From CAYMGM01 sp964390005 (GTDB taxonomy: Bacteria; Pseudomonadota; Alphaproteobacteria; UBA9219), in the NCBI GenBank assembly GCA_964390005.1, contig CAYMGM010000005.1, positions 66,305 through 130,304 of the forward strand: a stretch of 64,000 nt of DNA. The letters are read 5' to 3'. Below, piece by piece: positions 17,343-25,937 of the stretch. Position 1 is the stretch's first letter; every line of letters starts with the position of its first letter. Made by a program: the position numbers and the translations under genes. Below the pieces are notes generated by a model that was not told the DNA's origin, did not search any database, and saw only the letters and a program-made list of their open reading frames with translations.

Positions 17343-18599
17343 CTATCGGATCTCAACCCAAGGCTTAAGCGCCAAAGGCAGACATAAGGCGCTTGAAGCG
17401 CACATAATGTCTTCCAGCGCGAAGGGCGCAAAAGAAAACCGCATTTCGTCGTGGTGCCTTAAGACATCCGAAGACACAGCGCTGCCATTATAAAGCACTT
17501 CGTTATTTATTTTCAAAATGCGCCGCCACATTTTTTGCGCACGATTTTGAAATCCCATATCACGAAAAACGCGCATGACACTTTCTTGATCTTGATACCC
17601 ATGCGCGACATGCGCCAAGAACGCCGCATTCGAAAGTCCCGGCGCTTCCTGCGTTTCACGCTGCAACCCGGCAAGCGCTGGCGGCATTTGCACACTGTAA
17701 ATCATGTTCATGCCCGTCCAGCTAGCTTCTGTCAAAGCCAACGGACCGATCCGGCGCGTTGTTGTATAAAGCGCGCCATCCACCAGCCACGATGCCTTTT
17801 CGCCTTCGCTGCGATGGCGACGACACGCCGCCCGCAAAGCGCTGACCTCAGCCGTCGAAAAAGGATCGTGCGGCGCGCGTTGATCGACGCTTTGCGCATA
17901 GACCGCGCCGTCGCGCCAAACAACGGCGCGTTGCTCAAGACTACGCGCCAACAGCTTTTGAACGGGCGCAGGCGCATCGGCAAAATCAAGCGGACAGCAA
18001 CGAACCAGATTGCCTTCGTGACAAGGGTCTTCGCAGGCCAGAATCAGCGCATCGGCATAGCAAGCGTCGTTCAATCCGGCAACTTCGTAGGTTTCATCGT
18101 ACGTCGCGCCAAACAAGGTCATAAAATGGCCCGGCGCGATCAAGTCGCGTTCAATCAATTGGCGGGCCAAAATCTCTTGCTTCGTCTGACAGGTCGGACA
18201 GGATTGCGCCGATGAAATCATCCAGACAATCGGCGATCCCTCGCCGCGTCGTTCAAGTTTATAAAGTAGCAATCGACGTATCAGTTCTTCAATCGCATCG
18301 GGCTGCATCGCGCGATCTTCGGCATGTTGACTGGCAATGCCGCTGGCCAGCACATTGTTCCCGCGCATCGGCGCGACGGTACTAACAGATCCATCGGGAA
18401 GACTGATCGCCAACACAGCGCCAAACGGACCACCGCGTGGCATCGCGCCGGAAACAGGATTGCCAAAATCGTCTAAGAGGCTTTCTCCCGCCGCGTTATG
18501 CGTCACGTTGTCATAGGCAAAGCGATCCGCATCGGCAAGCAAGGCATGCAGATTATTGATCAGCCGTGGCGACACGGATGGAAAATTATAAAACAGCAT
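17343..18599 (-). CDS. Two-domain cytidine/guanine-deaminase-fold protein, second domain degenerate
   Basis: A 418-residue protein. The first half carries a deaminase signature: GGPFGAVLAI near residue 56, then QHAEDRAM (His92, Glu94) and SCPTCQ (Cys134, Cys137), the zinc-binding HAE plus CxxC, with Ser in place of the usual Pro before the first Cys. The second half repeats the same pattern in broken form: DPFSTAEVSALRAACRR aligns with the HAE helix but has Thr for His, and IGPLALTEASWTGMNMIYSV aligns with the PCxxC helix with both cysteines lost. This is the layout of an active domain fused to an inactive one. The substrate cannot be inferred. It ends just before the PTS genes and is on the same strand. 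Confidence 0.7.
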   Translation of the reverse strand: MLFYNFPSVSPRLINNLHALLADADRFAYDNVTHNAAGESLLDDFGNPVSGAMPRGGPFGAVLAISLPDGSVSTVAPMRGNNVLASGIASQHAEDRAMQPDAIEELIRRLLLYKLERRGEGSPIVWMISSAQSCPTCQTKQEILARQLIERDLIAPGHFMTLFGATYDETYEVAGLNDACYADALILACEDPCHEGNLVRCCPLDFADAPAPVQKLLARSLEQRAVVWRDGAVYAQSVDQRAPHDPFSTAEVSALRAACRRHRSEGEKASWLVDGALYTTTRRIGPLALTEASWTGMNMIYSVQMPPALAGLQRETQEAPGLSNAAFLAHVAHGYQDQESVMRVFRDMGFQNRAQKMWRRILKINNEVLYNGSAVSSDVLRHHDEMRFSFAPFALEDIMCASSALCLPLALKPWVEIR

Positions 18600-18682
18600 G
18601 CATCGGCTCTTTAGAGATCTCGTGATAGAGATCTTCTATTTTACCTGCTATTTTTTACGAAAAAATTGAGAATAGATAAAAT

Positions 18683-20473
18683 CTATCTTTCTTTTTTCGC
18701 AGTTTCCGCACGTGCGTTATCAAGGATCTTATGGATTTCCGCTTCGTCGTTTTGCGACAAAACAATCTCGGCCAGGCGGCGCGCTTCATCCAAGGATGTC
18801 TCTCGTATGCGTTGCTTAATCAGCGGCAAACGCGCCGGAACCATAGAAAAAGATCGCAAACCAAGACCTAAAAGCAACGCCGTTGCTTGCGGATTGCTGG
18901 CCATTTCGCCGCACAAGCTCACAGGCTTTCCCGCCCGCCAAGCCGCGGCGATTGTAAATTGAATAAGCCGCAACACGCCGGGATGGAAAGAATCGTAAAG
19001 ATCCGCCACACGGTCGTCTGCACGATCAATCGCCAGCGTGTATTGCGTCAGATCATTGCTGCCGATGGAAAAGAAATCGCAAACCTCGGCCAAAGCGTCT
19101 GCCGCCAAGGCCGCGCCCGGAATTTCGATCATCGCGCCCAAAGGCGGCGGCGCGGCGGGGATTTTATATCCCTTACGCCGCAGTTTCGTTGCCAGTTGCC
19201 CCATGCGTTGCCGCACCGCGCGAATTTGATGTGCCGAGGAGACCATCGGCACAAGAATACGCACGGGCCCATGTTCGGAAGCGCGCAAAGCCGCCGCCAG
19301 TTGTGCGTCCAACAACGCAGGCATCTTAAGCCCCAAACGAATAGCGCGAAGACCCAAAGCCGGATTGACGCTTTCGCCAATCGCCGCGCCCAAGGCCGAA
19401 GCCAGTTTTTCGCCGCCAACGTCCAGCGTGCGCACGGTCACGGGGCGACCCTTCATCGTCTCGACCAGTTCGCGCAGCGTCTCGTATTGTTCGTTTTCGT
19501 CCGGCAACGTCGGGCGATTCATAAATTGAAATTCCGTCCGCAACAGACCAATGCCTTCGGCACCAGCTTCTAACGCTTGCGTCGCTTCGCGCGGAATTTC
19601 CAAGTTCGCTTCCAACGCAACGCCCGATCCGTCTTTGGTCACAGACGGCAAGTCGCTAAAAGTCTTCATGCGCCGCGCAGCGTCACGGGCCAGACGCTGA
19701 GATTCCGCGCGCGCTTTTTGAATGCGCTCAGCCGTCGGACGAATGACAATCTCGCCGCGCTCGCCGTCAATGATAATCTTATCGCCCGTCGCAACGCCGC
19801 TGATCAAAGCCGCGACGCCCAAAACGGCAGGCAACCGCATCGCGCGCGCCATGATGGCCGCATGACCTTCCGCGCCGCCCAGAACCGCGGCAAAGCCCGC
19901 AATCCGGTCGCGGTTCATCAGCGCCGTATCAGCAGGCGTGATATCTTCGGCGATGATAATGCTGCCCGCGGGCGCTTCCGCAAACGGATTATAGGTTTGT
20001 TCAAGCAAGTTACGGATCACGCGCCCGCCGACTTCGCGGACGTCGCCGCTACGCGCCGCCAGATACGGATCGCCCATCGCCGCAAAACTGGCAGCCAACG
20101 CGCCAATTTGACGCTGAACGGCGGCTTCGGCGTTAATGCGCTCGCCACGGATCAAATCTTCGATGCCGCGCACCAAACGCGAGCCTTCCAGCATGCCGCG
20201 ATAAGCTTCGATCAACAGACCGATATCTTCCGCCGCGCCTGTCGGCAAGGTTTCTGTTTTTTGCTTCAGCTGGACAAGCTGGTGCTGCGCTTTTGTCACC
20301 GCCGCATGAAAGCGTTTTAATTCTTTATCGATCTGCGCCGGTGATAACAAATATTCGGGCACCGGAAAGCCCGATTGATCGATCACAAAGGCAGGGCCGA
20401 TGGCGATGCCGGGCGAAACGCCAATGCCGGTCAGCACTTTCTCGCCAGCGTCTTTTTTCTCACTCGTTTTCAT
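18683..20473 (-). CDS. ptsP: PTS phosphoenolpyruvate-protein phosphotransferase (Enzyme I)
   Basis: A 596-residue Enzyme I that moves phosphate from phosphoenolpyruvate to HPr. The active histidine is His204 in GGAEGHAAIMARAMRLPAVLG; most EI proteins read TSH at this spot, here the loop is AEGH. The PEP-binding barrel shows GIGLLRTEFQFMNRP, IEIPGAALAAD, SIGSNDLTQYTLAIDRAD and the catalytic SLCGEMAS. There is no N-terminal GAF domain. ATG 20473 is chosen because GGAGGG lies 4 bases before it; it overlaps the HPr stop by 14 bases, so translation is probably coupled. A ptsI name is equally defensible. No sugar permease is present, so the role is regulatory. Confidence 0.93.
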   Translation of the reverse strand: MKTSEKKDAGEKVLTGIGVSPGIAIGPAFVIDQSGFPVPEYLLSPAQIDKELKRFHAAVTKAQHQLVQLKQKTETLPTGAAEDIGLLIEAYRGMLEGSRLVRGIEDLIRGERINAEAAVQRQIGALAASFAAMGDPYLAARSGDVREVGGRVIRNLLEQTYNPFAEAPAGSIIIAEDITPADTALMNRDRIAGFAAVLGGAEGHAAIMARAMRLPAVLGVAALISGVATGDKIIIDGERGEIVIRPTAERIQKARAESQRLARDAARRMKTFSDLPSVTKDGSGVALEANLEIPREATQALEAGAEGIGLLRTEFQFMNRPTLPDENEQYETLRELVETMKGRPVTVRTLDVGGEKLASALGAAIGESVNPALGLRAIRLGLKMPALLDAQLAAALRASEHGPVRILVPMVSSAHQIRAVRQRMGQLATKLRRKGYKIPAAPPPLGAMIEIPGAALAADALAEVCDFFSIGSNDLTQYTLAIDRADDRVADLYDSFHPGVLRLIQFTIAAAWRAGKPVSLCGEMASNPQATALLLGLGLRSFSMVPARLPLIKQRIRETSLDEARRLAEIVLSQNDEAEIHKILDNARAETAKKER

Positions 20474-20789
20474 CAAACCCTCCAGCAATCAAATCGACGG
20501 CGGCTTGCAAAGCGGCAGAGGCGTCGCTTCCCTTGGCACACACGCGCACGCGCGCGCCTTGGCTAGCCGCCAGCATCATCAGCCCCATGATCGATCGCGC
20601 CGAAACGCGCATATCGCCATAAGCCAGTTCCATCTCGCAAGCAAAAGGCGTCAACACGCGCACCAGCTTGGCGGCGGCGCGGGCATGAAGGCCTCGTTTA
20701 TTGACAATGGTGACAACGTCACAAAGTTCTTCAACGTCTGAAACGGCTTCGTCCCAGCCGCCGCCACCCAAAAAAGAGTTCTGTCGCAT
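20460..20789 (-). CDS. ptsH: HPr phosphocarrier protein
   Basis: A 109-residue HPr. The phosphorylatable histidine is His35 in NKRGLHARAAAKLV, and SARSIMGLMMLAAS holds the serine equivalent to HPr Ser46 (Ser66 here), the site for HPr kinase in bacteria that have it. No hprK is visible. The N terminus is about 20 residues longer than usual and starts RQNSFLGGGGWDEAVS, so the true start might lie further in, although no better ATG is available. The order EIIA, HPr, EI on one transcript is typical of the regulatory PTS in alphaproteobacteria. Confidence 0.95.
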   Translation of the reverse strand: MRQNSFLGGGGWDEAVSDVEELCDVVTIVNKRGLHARAAAKLVRVLTPFACEMELAYGDMRVSARSIMGLMMLAASQGARVRVCAKGSDASAALQAAVDLIAGGFDENE

Positions 20790-20796
20790 GGTGTCG

Positions 20797-21207
20797 TTAT
20801 AACTCCGCAGGAGGCGCCAAATTCTCGGTCACAAGTTGAATATAACGACGGCCCGCGGCTTCGGCTTCGCGCACGGCATCCAAAAGCGGCGTTTGCGCCC
20901 GGATCTGGGCCAATTTGATGAGCATCGGCAAATTAACCCCAGCCAAAACCACCGCGCTGGTCCGCGGCATAACGGACAAAGCCAAATTACTGGGCGTGCC
21001 GCCAAACATATCGGTCAACAGCACAACACCATCGCCCGCGTTCACATCGCGGATCGCGTTCAAGATCGCCGTGCGGCAGACATCCATATCATCGTCATCG
21101 TTGACGGCAATGGCCATCGCTTGAGGCTGAGCGCCGACAATGCGGTTAAGCGTGCCAAGCATCTCAGCGCCAATCGCCCCGTGAGTGACAACAATCATCC
21201 CAAACAT
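20797..21207 (-). CDS. PTS EIIA component, mannose (ManX-type) family
   Basis: A 136-residue EIIA of the mannose/fructose type. The phosphorylated histidine is His9 in MIVVTHGAIGAEML; LLTDMFGGTPSNLAL is the other hallmark. It receives phosphate from HPr, but no EIIB, EIIC or EIID genes are near, so it probably acts on a regulatory partner rather than in sugar uptake. AAGGAGG sits 9 bases before the ATG. Directly upstream of that ribosome site is a terminator-like hairpin (see 21228-21258). Confidence 0.93.
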   Translation of the reverse strand: MFGMIVVTHGAIGAEMLGTLNRIVGAQPQAMAIAVNDDDDMDVCRTAILNAIRDVNAGDGVVLLTDMFGGTPSNLALSVMPRTSAVVLAGVNLPMLIKLAQIRAQTPLLDAVREAEAAGRRYIQLVTENLAPPAEL

Positions 21208-21227
21208 GGCTATGGCCTCCTTACGTG

Positions 21228-21258
21228 AAAAAAATGAAAACGAGCCGAAGCCCGTTTT
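21228..21258 (-). terminator. Terminator-like hairpin before the PTS operon, possible attenuator
   Basis: Read on the minus strand, AAAACGGGC, loop TTCG, GCTCGTTTT gives a nine-pair stem (one G-T wobble) closed by a stable UUCG-type tetraloop and followed by CATTTTTTT. It ends 5 bases before the AAGGAGG of the EIIA gene, and about 180 bases of leader precede it on that strand. Alternatives: terminator of an unannotated small RNA in the gap. Confidence 0.55.
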
Positions 21259-21437
21259 GGCGTATCAAAGCTTGTCAGCCAAGACGCTGCTTGGCTATAA
21301 CGAAAAACAGGGTCAAAATGCAAGAAAACTCTAGGATCTTGCGCTAGATAAGAGCAAGCTTTTTCAGCATCCGTCTTTTCTGCCTTGCCTTTTTTAGGCA
21401 GGAACGATCCCACACAAAGGTAGGCACACCCCTTCCC

Positions 21438-21857
21438 ATGACCCGAAGATCCTTGATCCCACCCGCGCCGTTTCCCCAAAAACGCCCGCGCCGCCAAGAA
21501 ACGGGAGGCCGCGCCTATCGCCTGGGCCTGTGGGCCGAGCGTTTTTGCCTGCTTTCATTAAGACTAAAAGGCTATCGCCTTGTCGCGCGGCGCGTCCGCA
21601 CACCCTTTGGCGAGATCGATTTGATCGTGACCCGTGGCGAGGCGCTTGTCTTGGTCGAAGTCAAGGCGCGCGATTCCCTGACTGCCGCGGCTGAGGCCCT
21701 GGGCCCCGCGCAACGCCAGCGCCTGGTCCGCGCCGCAGGCTTTATCATGGCGCGTTACCCCGCCTATCAGAACAAAACCTTGCGCTTTGATTTCATGCTG
21801 GTGGCGCGCTGGCATTGGCCGGTTCATCTTCCCAATGCGTGGGATGGCTCGCTTTAA
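21438..21857 (+). CDS. yraN: YraN family (UPF0102) endonuclease-like protein
   Basis: A 139-residue protein. The core of the family is plain: RAYRLGLWAERFCLLSLRLKGYR, then FGEIDLIVTRGEALVLVEVKARDS, with the Asp, Glu and Lys residues (GEIDLI ... VEVKA) expected of a Holliday-junction-resolvase-like nuclease fold. Biochemical role in the family is unclear. The usual neighbour rsmI is not present here. Its stop interlocks with that of the convergent dehydrogenase gene. Confidence 0.9.
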   Translation: MTRRSLIPPAPFPQKRPRRQETGGRAYRLGLWAERFCLLSLRLKGYRLVARRVRTPFGEIDLIVTRGEALVLVEVKARDSLTAAAEALGPAQRQRLVRAAGFIMARYPAYQNKTLRFDFMLVARWHWPVHLPNAWDGSL

Positions 21858-22624
21858 AACGCGCTTTTCTCGGGCAACAGCGCCGACAACGCGGCCACCG
21901 CCTTTTCGGGCAACAAGCGCAAAAGCCGCGCCACCCCAGCCATCGGCGCCGGAAAAACAATCACGGCCCGATCCGCCGCCAAGCCCCGCGCCGTAGCGGC
22001 GGCTGCCTGATCGGCATCGATCAAAAACGGCATGGGAAACGTATTTCTGTCTGTCATCGGCGTCCGCACAAAGCCCGGACAAACTACATTGACGCGCAGC
22101 CCTGTGCCTTTCAAGGCCGCGCGCAGCGCCAAACCATATTGCCGCAGCGCCCCTTTACTGGCGCTGTAGGCGGGCGCACCGGCCAACGGGAAAAACCCCG
22201 CGACCGAGCTGACAAGCGCCAATTGCCCCCGCCCGCGCGGCAGCATCAGCCGCTGCGCCGTCAAAACGGTTTGAACAGCCCCCGTCAGATTGACCGCGAA
22301 AATCTGGCTGGCTTGCTGAACCGTCTCGGCATAGGCTTCTGCCGTTCCTGCCGAAATCCCTGCATTGGCGATCACCAGATCCAGCGGCGTTACCGCGTCA
22401 CAAGCTTCGATCCATGCGGTTAAAGCCGCCGTATCCGTCACATCCAGACAAGCCATCCGAACGCTGGCCCCCTTGCTTTCCGCGCAAGCTGCCGTCGCGG
22501 CAAGGCGTTCTGCCGCACGCCCGGTGAGCGATAACAAAACCCCCGGCCCGGCATAAAAGCGCGCCAAAGCCGCCCCTAAACCGCTCGACGCGCCTGTAAT
22601 AAGAATATGTCTTTGTTCTTTCAT
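21854..22624 (-). CDS. Short-chain dehydrogenase/reductase
   Basis: A 256-residue NAD(P)-dependent oxidoreductase of the SDR superfamily. The cofactor motif is ILITGASSGLGAALARFY, the structural NAG is in DLVIANAGIS, and the catalytic Ser and YSASK lie in LVSSVAGFFPLAGAPAYSASK. Length is typical of a classical SDR. It carries a longish C-terminal hydrophobic segment (PMAGVARLLRLLPEKAVAAL) that could touch the membrane. The substrate cannot be predicted. The gene sits between yraN and gmk with no functional link. Confidence 0.9.
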   Translation of the reverse strand: MKEQRHILITGASSGLGAALARFYAGPGVLLSLTGRAAERLAATAACAESKGASVRMACLDVTDTAALTAWIEACDAVTPLDLVIANAGISAGTAEAYAETVQQASQIFAVNLTGAVQTVLTAQRLMLPRGRGQLALVSSVAGFFPLAGAPAYSASKGALRQYGLALRAALKGTGLRVNVVCPGFVRTPMTDRNTFPMPFLIDADQAAAATARGLAADRAVIVFPAPMAGVARLLRLLPEKAVAALSALLPEKSAF

Positions 22625-22733
22625 GTTTTCTTTGTATGCCTTGTGTCAAGCTTGGTGGGTAAGCGCCGCGGCAAAAGTCTCTTTCAAGATCCGCGCAGCT
22701 TGGCTATTTTGGCTGAAAAGAAAGGATACGTGA

Positions 22734-23399
22734 ATGTCTTTATCGCCCGACCCCATTTTAGGCGCGCTTGAGCGCCGTGGCTTGATGATGGTTTTATCTT
22801 CGCCCTCGGGCGCAGGCAAAACAACCTTATCGCGCCGCTTGTTGGCCGACGATCCAGAGATCTCGTTATCCGTCTCGGCCACCACGCGCGCGCCGCGCGG
22901 CAATGAGGTCGATGGAAAAGACTATTATTTCATGGACTTGACCCAATTTAACCTGATGGTCAACCGCAGTGAGCTTTTGGAACACGCCAAAGTTTTCGGC
23001 AATTACTATGGCACCCCGCGCGCCCCGGTCGAAGAAACGCTGGCCAAGGGCCGCGACGTTTTGTTCGATATCGACTGGCAAGGCACCCAACAACTGGCCG
23101 AAAAAGCGCGCGAAGATTTGGTCAGCGTTTTCATTCTGCCGCCGTCATGGCGCGAGCTTGAACGCCGCCTTTTCTCACGTGCGGCGGACACGCCTGCCGA
23201 AATCAATCGCCGCATGGCGCAAGCTACCGCCGAGATGAGCCATTGGGCCGAATATGATTATGTGATCATCAACAAAGACCTTGAAGCCTCGGCGGCAGCC
23301 ATCAAAGCCATCTTGCAAAGCGAGCGCCTGAAGCGCCGCCGCCAAGTTGGCTTGGCCGCGTTTGTCAAAGGCCTGCAAGACGGCGTCGCGACCGTCTGA
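22734..23399 (+). CDS. gmk: Guanylate kinase
   Basis: A 221-residue enzyme that phosphorylates GMP to GDP with ATP. The Walker A loop is SSPSGAGKTTLSRRL, the GMP-binding part includes SVSATTRAPRGNEVDGKDYYFMD and FGNYYGTPRAPVEETLAKG, and VLFDIDWQGTQQL is the Walker B region. Length is normal. GAAAGGA lies before the ATG. It stands apart from the surrounding genes, with no rpoZ next to it in this window. Confidence 0.97.
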   Translation: MSLSPDPILGALERRGLMMVLSSPSGAGKTTLSRRLLADDPEISLSVSATTRAPRGNEVDGKDYYFMDLTQFNLMVNRSELLEHAKVFGNYYGTPRAPVEETLAKGRDVLFDIDWQGTQQLAEKAREDLVSVFILPPSWRELERRLFSRAADTPAEINRRMAQATAEMSHWAEYDYVIINKDLEASAAAIKAILQSERLKRRRQVGLAAFVKGLQDGVATV

Positions 23400-23519
23400 C
23401 ACAGGCGGGTATCTTTTGCCGCACCGCGCCGTCGGTACCGCACGCCCTTTGAAAGTAAACATCTTTTTCTGGCACGTCTTTTGCGTCTATCCCTCGCAAG
23501 GGAGAGGGGAGATTTACGC

Positions 23520-24830
23520 ATGAGCCTACAACTCTATGCGCCGACCAACGAAACGGCGAGCCAAATAGCCAAAGTTTATAACTTTGCGACTCAAAGCCGT
23601 GTCGGCACCGACAAAAACCGCATCAAAGCGACGCAGCGAAGCGAAGAAAGCGTGTCTTTCGACGATCATATGGTCGCGCTGGCCCAAGTCACCACGACCC
23701 CCTCGGCCAGCCAAGCCCCGCAAGCCCTGACAGGCCCCTTGCCGCTTCAAGCAAGCCCCTCGACACAAACGGCATCGACAGCTTCGCAACCTTCGTCAAG
23801 CGATACGCTCCAACAATATACGCCGCCCTCTGCCGGAAAAGCCGAAGAGGAAGCGCCTGTTTATAAAAAACCCCAAGCCCCCTCCGATGTTACGGCCGAA
23901 GACAATGATGCTTCGTTTTCAGATTTGCTGGATATTATGAACCCCTTGCAACATATTCCGATCATTGGCTCGATCTATCGCGAAGTCACGGGCGACACCA
24001 TCAAACCGGCCGAGCGCGTTGTCGGCGATCTTCTTTTCGGCGCGGCAACAGGCACCATCCTGATCTCAGCCGCCGCATCGGTTGCCAGCCTTGCCATCGA
24101 ACAGCAAACGGGGCGCGAGCCAACGATGATGGTTGCCGATGCCTTGTTTGGCACCGGCGACGATCAAGCGCCAGCGGAAGACGTTCGTCTGGCTGACGTC
24201 GCGGATCAAAAAACAACGACGCCAGCAACAACCAATCTGGCGAGCGCGGCGGCCCCCGTTTCTGCGGCCACGCAGCCCGTCCAAACGGTGGCGCTGGCGC
24301 AGGCCTCAACGGCAAGCGCGCCGCAAGCCAGCGCGGCAGCGCCGCAAACGCTTGCTGCTGCCAATACGCGCCCTGTTTCGCGGCCCAAAGTGATCAAGCC
24401 GGGAAGCAACAGCGCCGCTTTGGCCTTGGCTCAATCCAAAACGCCTTTGACGATGGTCGGCAACAAAGCCTTTTCTTTACAGCAAAAACACACGGTTCCG
24501 TTTACGGCCAAAACAGCAACCACAGCCAACGCGCAAACGAATACAACAAACAACGTCGCAACAACCACCAACACCGCAGCAACAAACGCGACATCCGCCA
24601 AGCTTCAAGCACAAACGGCGCTGCCCGGTATGGCTTTGCCCGGCGCGACCAACAGCAACGAGCAAAATCTTGGGCAAATCATGCAGCAAACGGCCCAAAT
24701 CAAACAAAGCGGCGGTGCCTTGCCTGCCGATTTGGTCCATGACATGATGATGATGGCGCTTGATAAATACAAAACAGCCGCCGGCCAAGCCCCCAGCGAA
24801 CTAAAAGGAGGCGAGCTGAATCTGAATTAA
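23520..24830 (+). CDS. Ala/Thr/Gln-rich orphan protein with one conserved-looking block
   Basis: A 436-residue protein. The frame reaches back to a TTG at 23481, but ATG 23520 with AGGGGAG 8 bases upstream is the likely start. Residues about 150-230 contain the only ordered-looking part: DIMNPLQHIPIIGSIYREVT, then GDTIKPAERVVGDLLFGAAT and a hydrophobic alanine-rich segment. That block feels familiar from other alphaproteobacterial hypotheticals, but I cannot name a family. The rest is low-complexity Ala, Thr, Gln and Ser. A DUF4424 gene follows 9 bases later, so the two are probably co-expressed. Confidence 0.7.
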   Translation: MSLQLYAPTNETASQIAKVYNFATQSRVGTDKNRIKATQRSEESVSFDDHMVALAQVTTTPSASQAPQALTGPLPLQASPSTQTASTASQPSSSDTLQQYTPPSAGKAEEEAPVYKKPQAPSDVTAEDNDASFSDLLDIMNPLQHIPIIGSIYREVTGDTIKPAERVVGDLLFGAATGTILISAAASVASLAIEQQTGREPTMMVADALFGTGDDQAPAEDVRLADVADQKTTTPATTNLASAAAPVSAATQPVQTVALAQASTASAPQASAAAPQTLAAANTRPVSRPKVIKPGSNSAALALAQSKTPLTMVGNKAFSLQQKHTVPFTAKTATTANAQTNTTNNVATTTNTAATNATSAKLQAQTALPGMALPGATNSNEQNLGQIMQQTAQIKQSGGALPADLVHDMMMMALDKYKTAAGQAPSELKGGELNLN

Positions 24831-24839
24831 GGGGTTTTC

Positions 24840-25937
24840 ATGCGGACCTTCGTCTTTCTTCTAACATGTCTCAGTGTTTTAGGGATCGGCTTCCCCAGCC
24901 AGGCCAACGATACGATCGCCGCGATTGAGACCGGCCAATTAACGCTGAAACAATCCAAAGATCTGCGGCTTCTTTCTGAAGATTTGCGGATCAACCCTTA
25001 TCGCATCTCGGTCTCTTATCAATTTGAAAATGACAGCGATCACGCGATCAATACCGAAGTTGCCTTTCCCCTGCCGTTGACCTTTGACGCCGCCGATCCT
25101 TTATGGAATGGCGATTTCAATGTCCGCGTTAATGGAACGCCACGAACCTTTGCTCTGAGCTGCCGCGCGCTTTTAAACGACAAGGACGTCTCGCAAGAAC
25201 TAACGTCATTATCGCTGCGCCTGAATGGTTTTACGAACTGGCAAGATCTGACACCAGCGCAGCAAAAGAAAGCCGCCGAAAAAGGCCTGTATTCAACGGC
25301 CAATATGGATGAAGAGATGGCGCCCGCCTATGGGCTTTCCTGCGCTTATCATTGGCGTCAAATCTTTCCGCCGCACAAAAAATTGCAAATCGCCCATAGC
25401 TATCCGCCGGGGCTGGGGTCAAACAGCATCGGTGTCTTAGATTTTTCAGAAAAATGGGCCGGGCTTTATCGTGAAGAAAATCCCTATCTCGATAAAGATC
25501 AGGAGAGCCTTTCCTACATGGCGCAATATGTTCCCTATATTCTTCACACCGGATCGAACTGGAAAAACGGCATTGAATCCTTTGACCTGACGGTCGATGG
25601 CAGCGATCTTCTTTTTGTCGAGATTGATGGGCAGCGTCAGACAGCGATGGGCGCGCTCCATCTTACGAAAAAGGATTTTAAACCACAGAAAGATTTGCTT
25701 GTCGCCTTTGTTGCGCGGCGGCCTGTGGCAACAGCCCCCAAAGGCCTGACGCTGATCAAAAAGGTCGCTGCGGGAACAAAATGCCTTGATAAACCAAATG
25801 GCCAACCGCTCCACACTTTTTCCGAAGCCACGGCGGTAACGCTTGAAGCGTGGGACGCGCCAACTTCTGATCAAATAAAGGTCCGTACAGCCGAAACAAC
25901 GTGCTGGGTTCCGATGGATCGCTTAAGCGGGCCTTAA
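24840..25937 (+). CDS. DUF4424 family exported protein
   Basis: A 365-residue protein with a Sec signal peptide (residues 1-22, ending GIGFPSQA). The opening of the mature part, NDTIAAIETGQLTLKQSKDL followed by RLLSEDLRINPYRISVSYQF and NTEVAFPLPL, is the typical DUF4424 start, a family of exported alphaproteobacterial proteins of unknown function. Cysteines occur as LSCRAL, LSCAYHW, TKCLD and TTCW, possibly disulfide-bonded. It is translated just after the preceding orphan. Its stop interlocks with the convergent glycosyltransferase gene. Confidence 0.85.
   Translation: MRTFVFLLTCLSVLGIGFPSQANDTIAAIETGQLTLKQSKDLRLLSEDLRINPYRISVSYQFENDSDHAINTEVAFPLPLTFDAADPLWNGDFNVRVNGTPRTFALSCRALLNDKDVSQELTSLSLRLNGFTNWQDLTPAQQKKAAEKGLYSTANMDEEMAPAYGLSCAYHWRQIFPPHKKLQIAHSYPPGLGSNSIGVLDFSEKWAGLYREENPYLDKDQESLSYMAQYVPYILHTGSNWKNGIESFDLTVDGSDLLFVEIDGQRQTAMGALHLTKKDFKPQKDLLVAFVARRPVATAPKGLTLIKKVAAGTKCLDKPNGQPLHTFSEATAVTLEAWDAPTSDQIKVRTAETTCWVPMDRLSGP

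Noticed and set aside
21210..21497. A 95-codon open frame on the minus strand upstream of the EIIA gene
   Set aside because: It runs through the intrinsic hairpin and the EIIA ribosome site, has no ribosome binding site of its own and overlaps yraN on the other strand. It is kept only as part of the possible leader.
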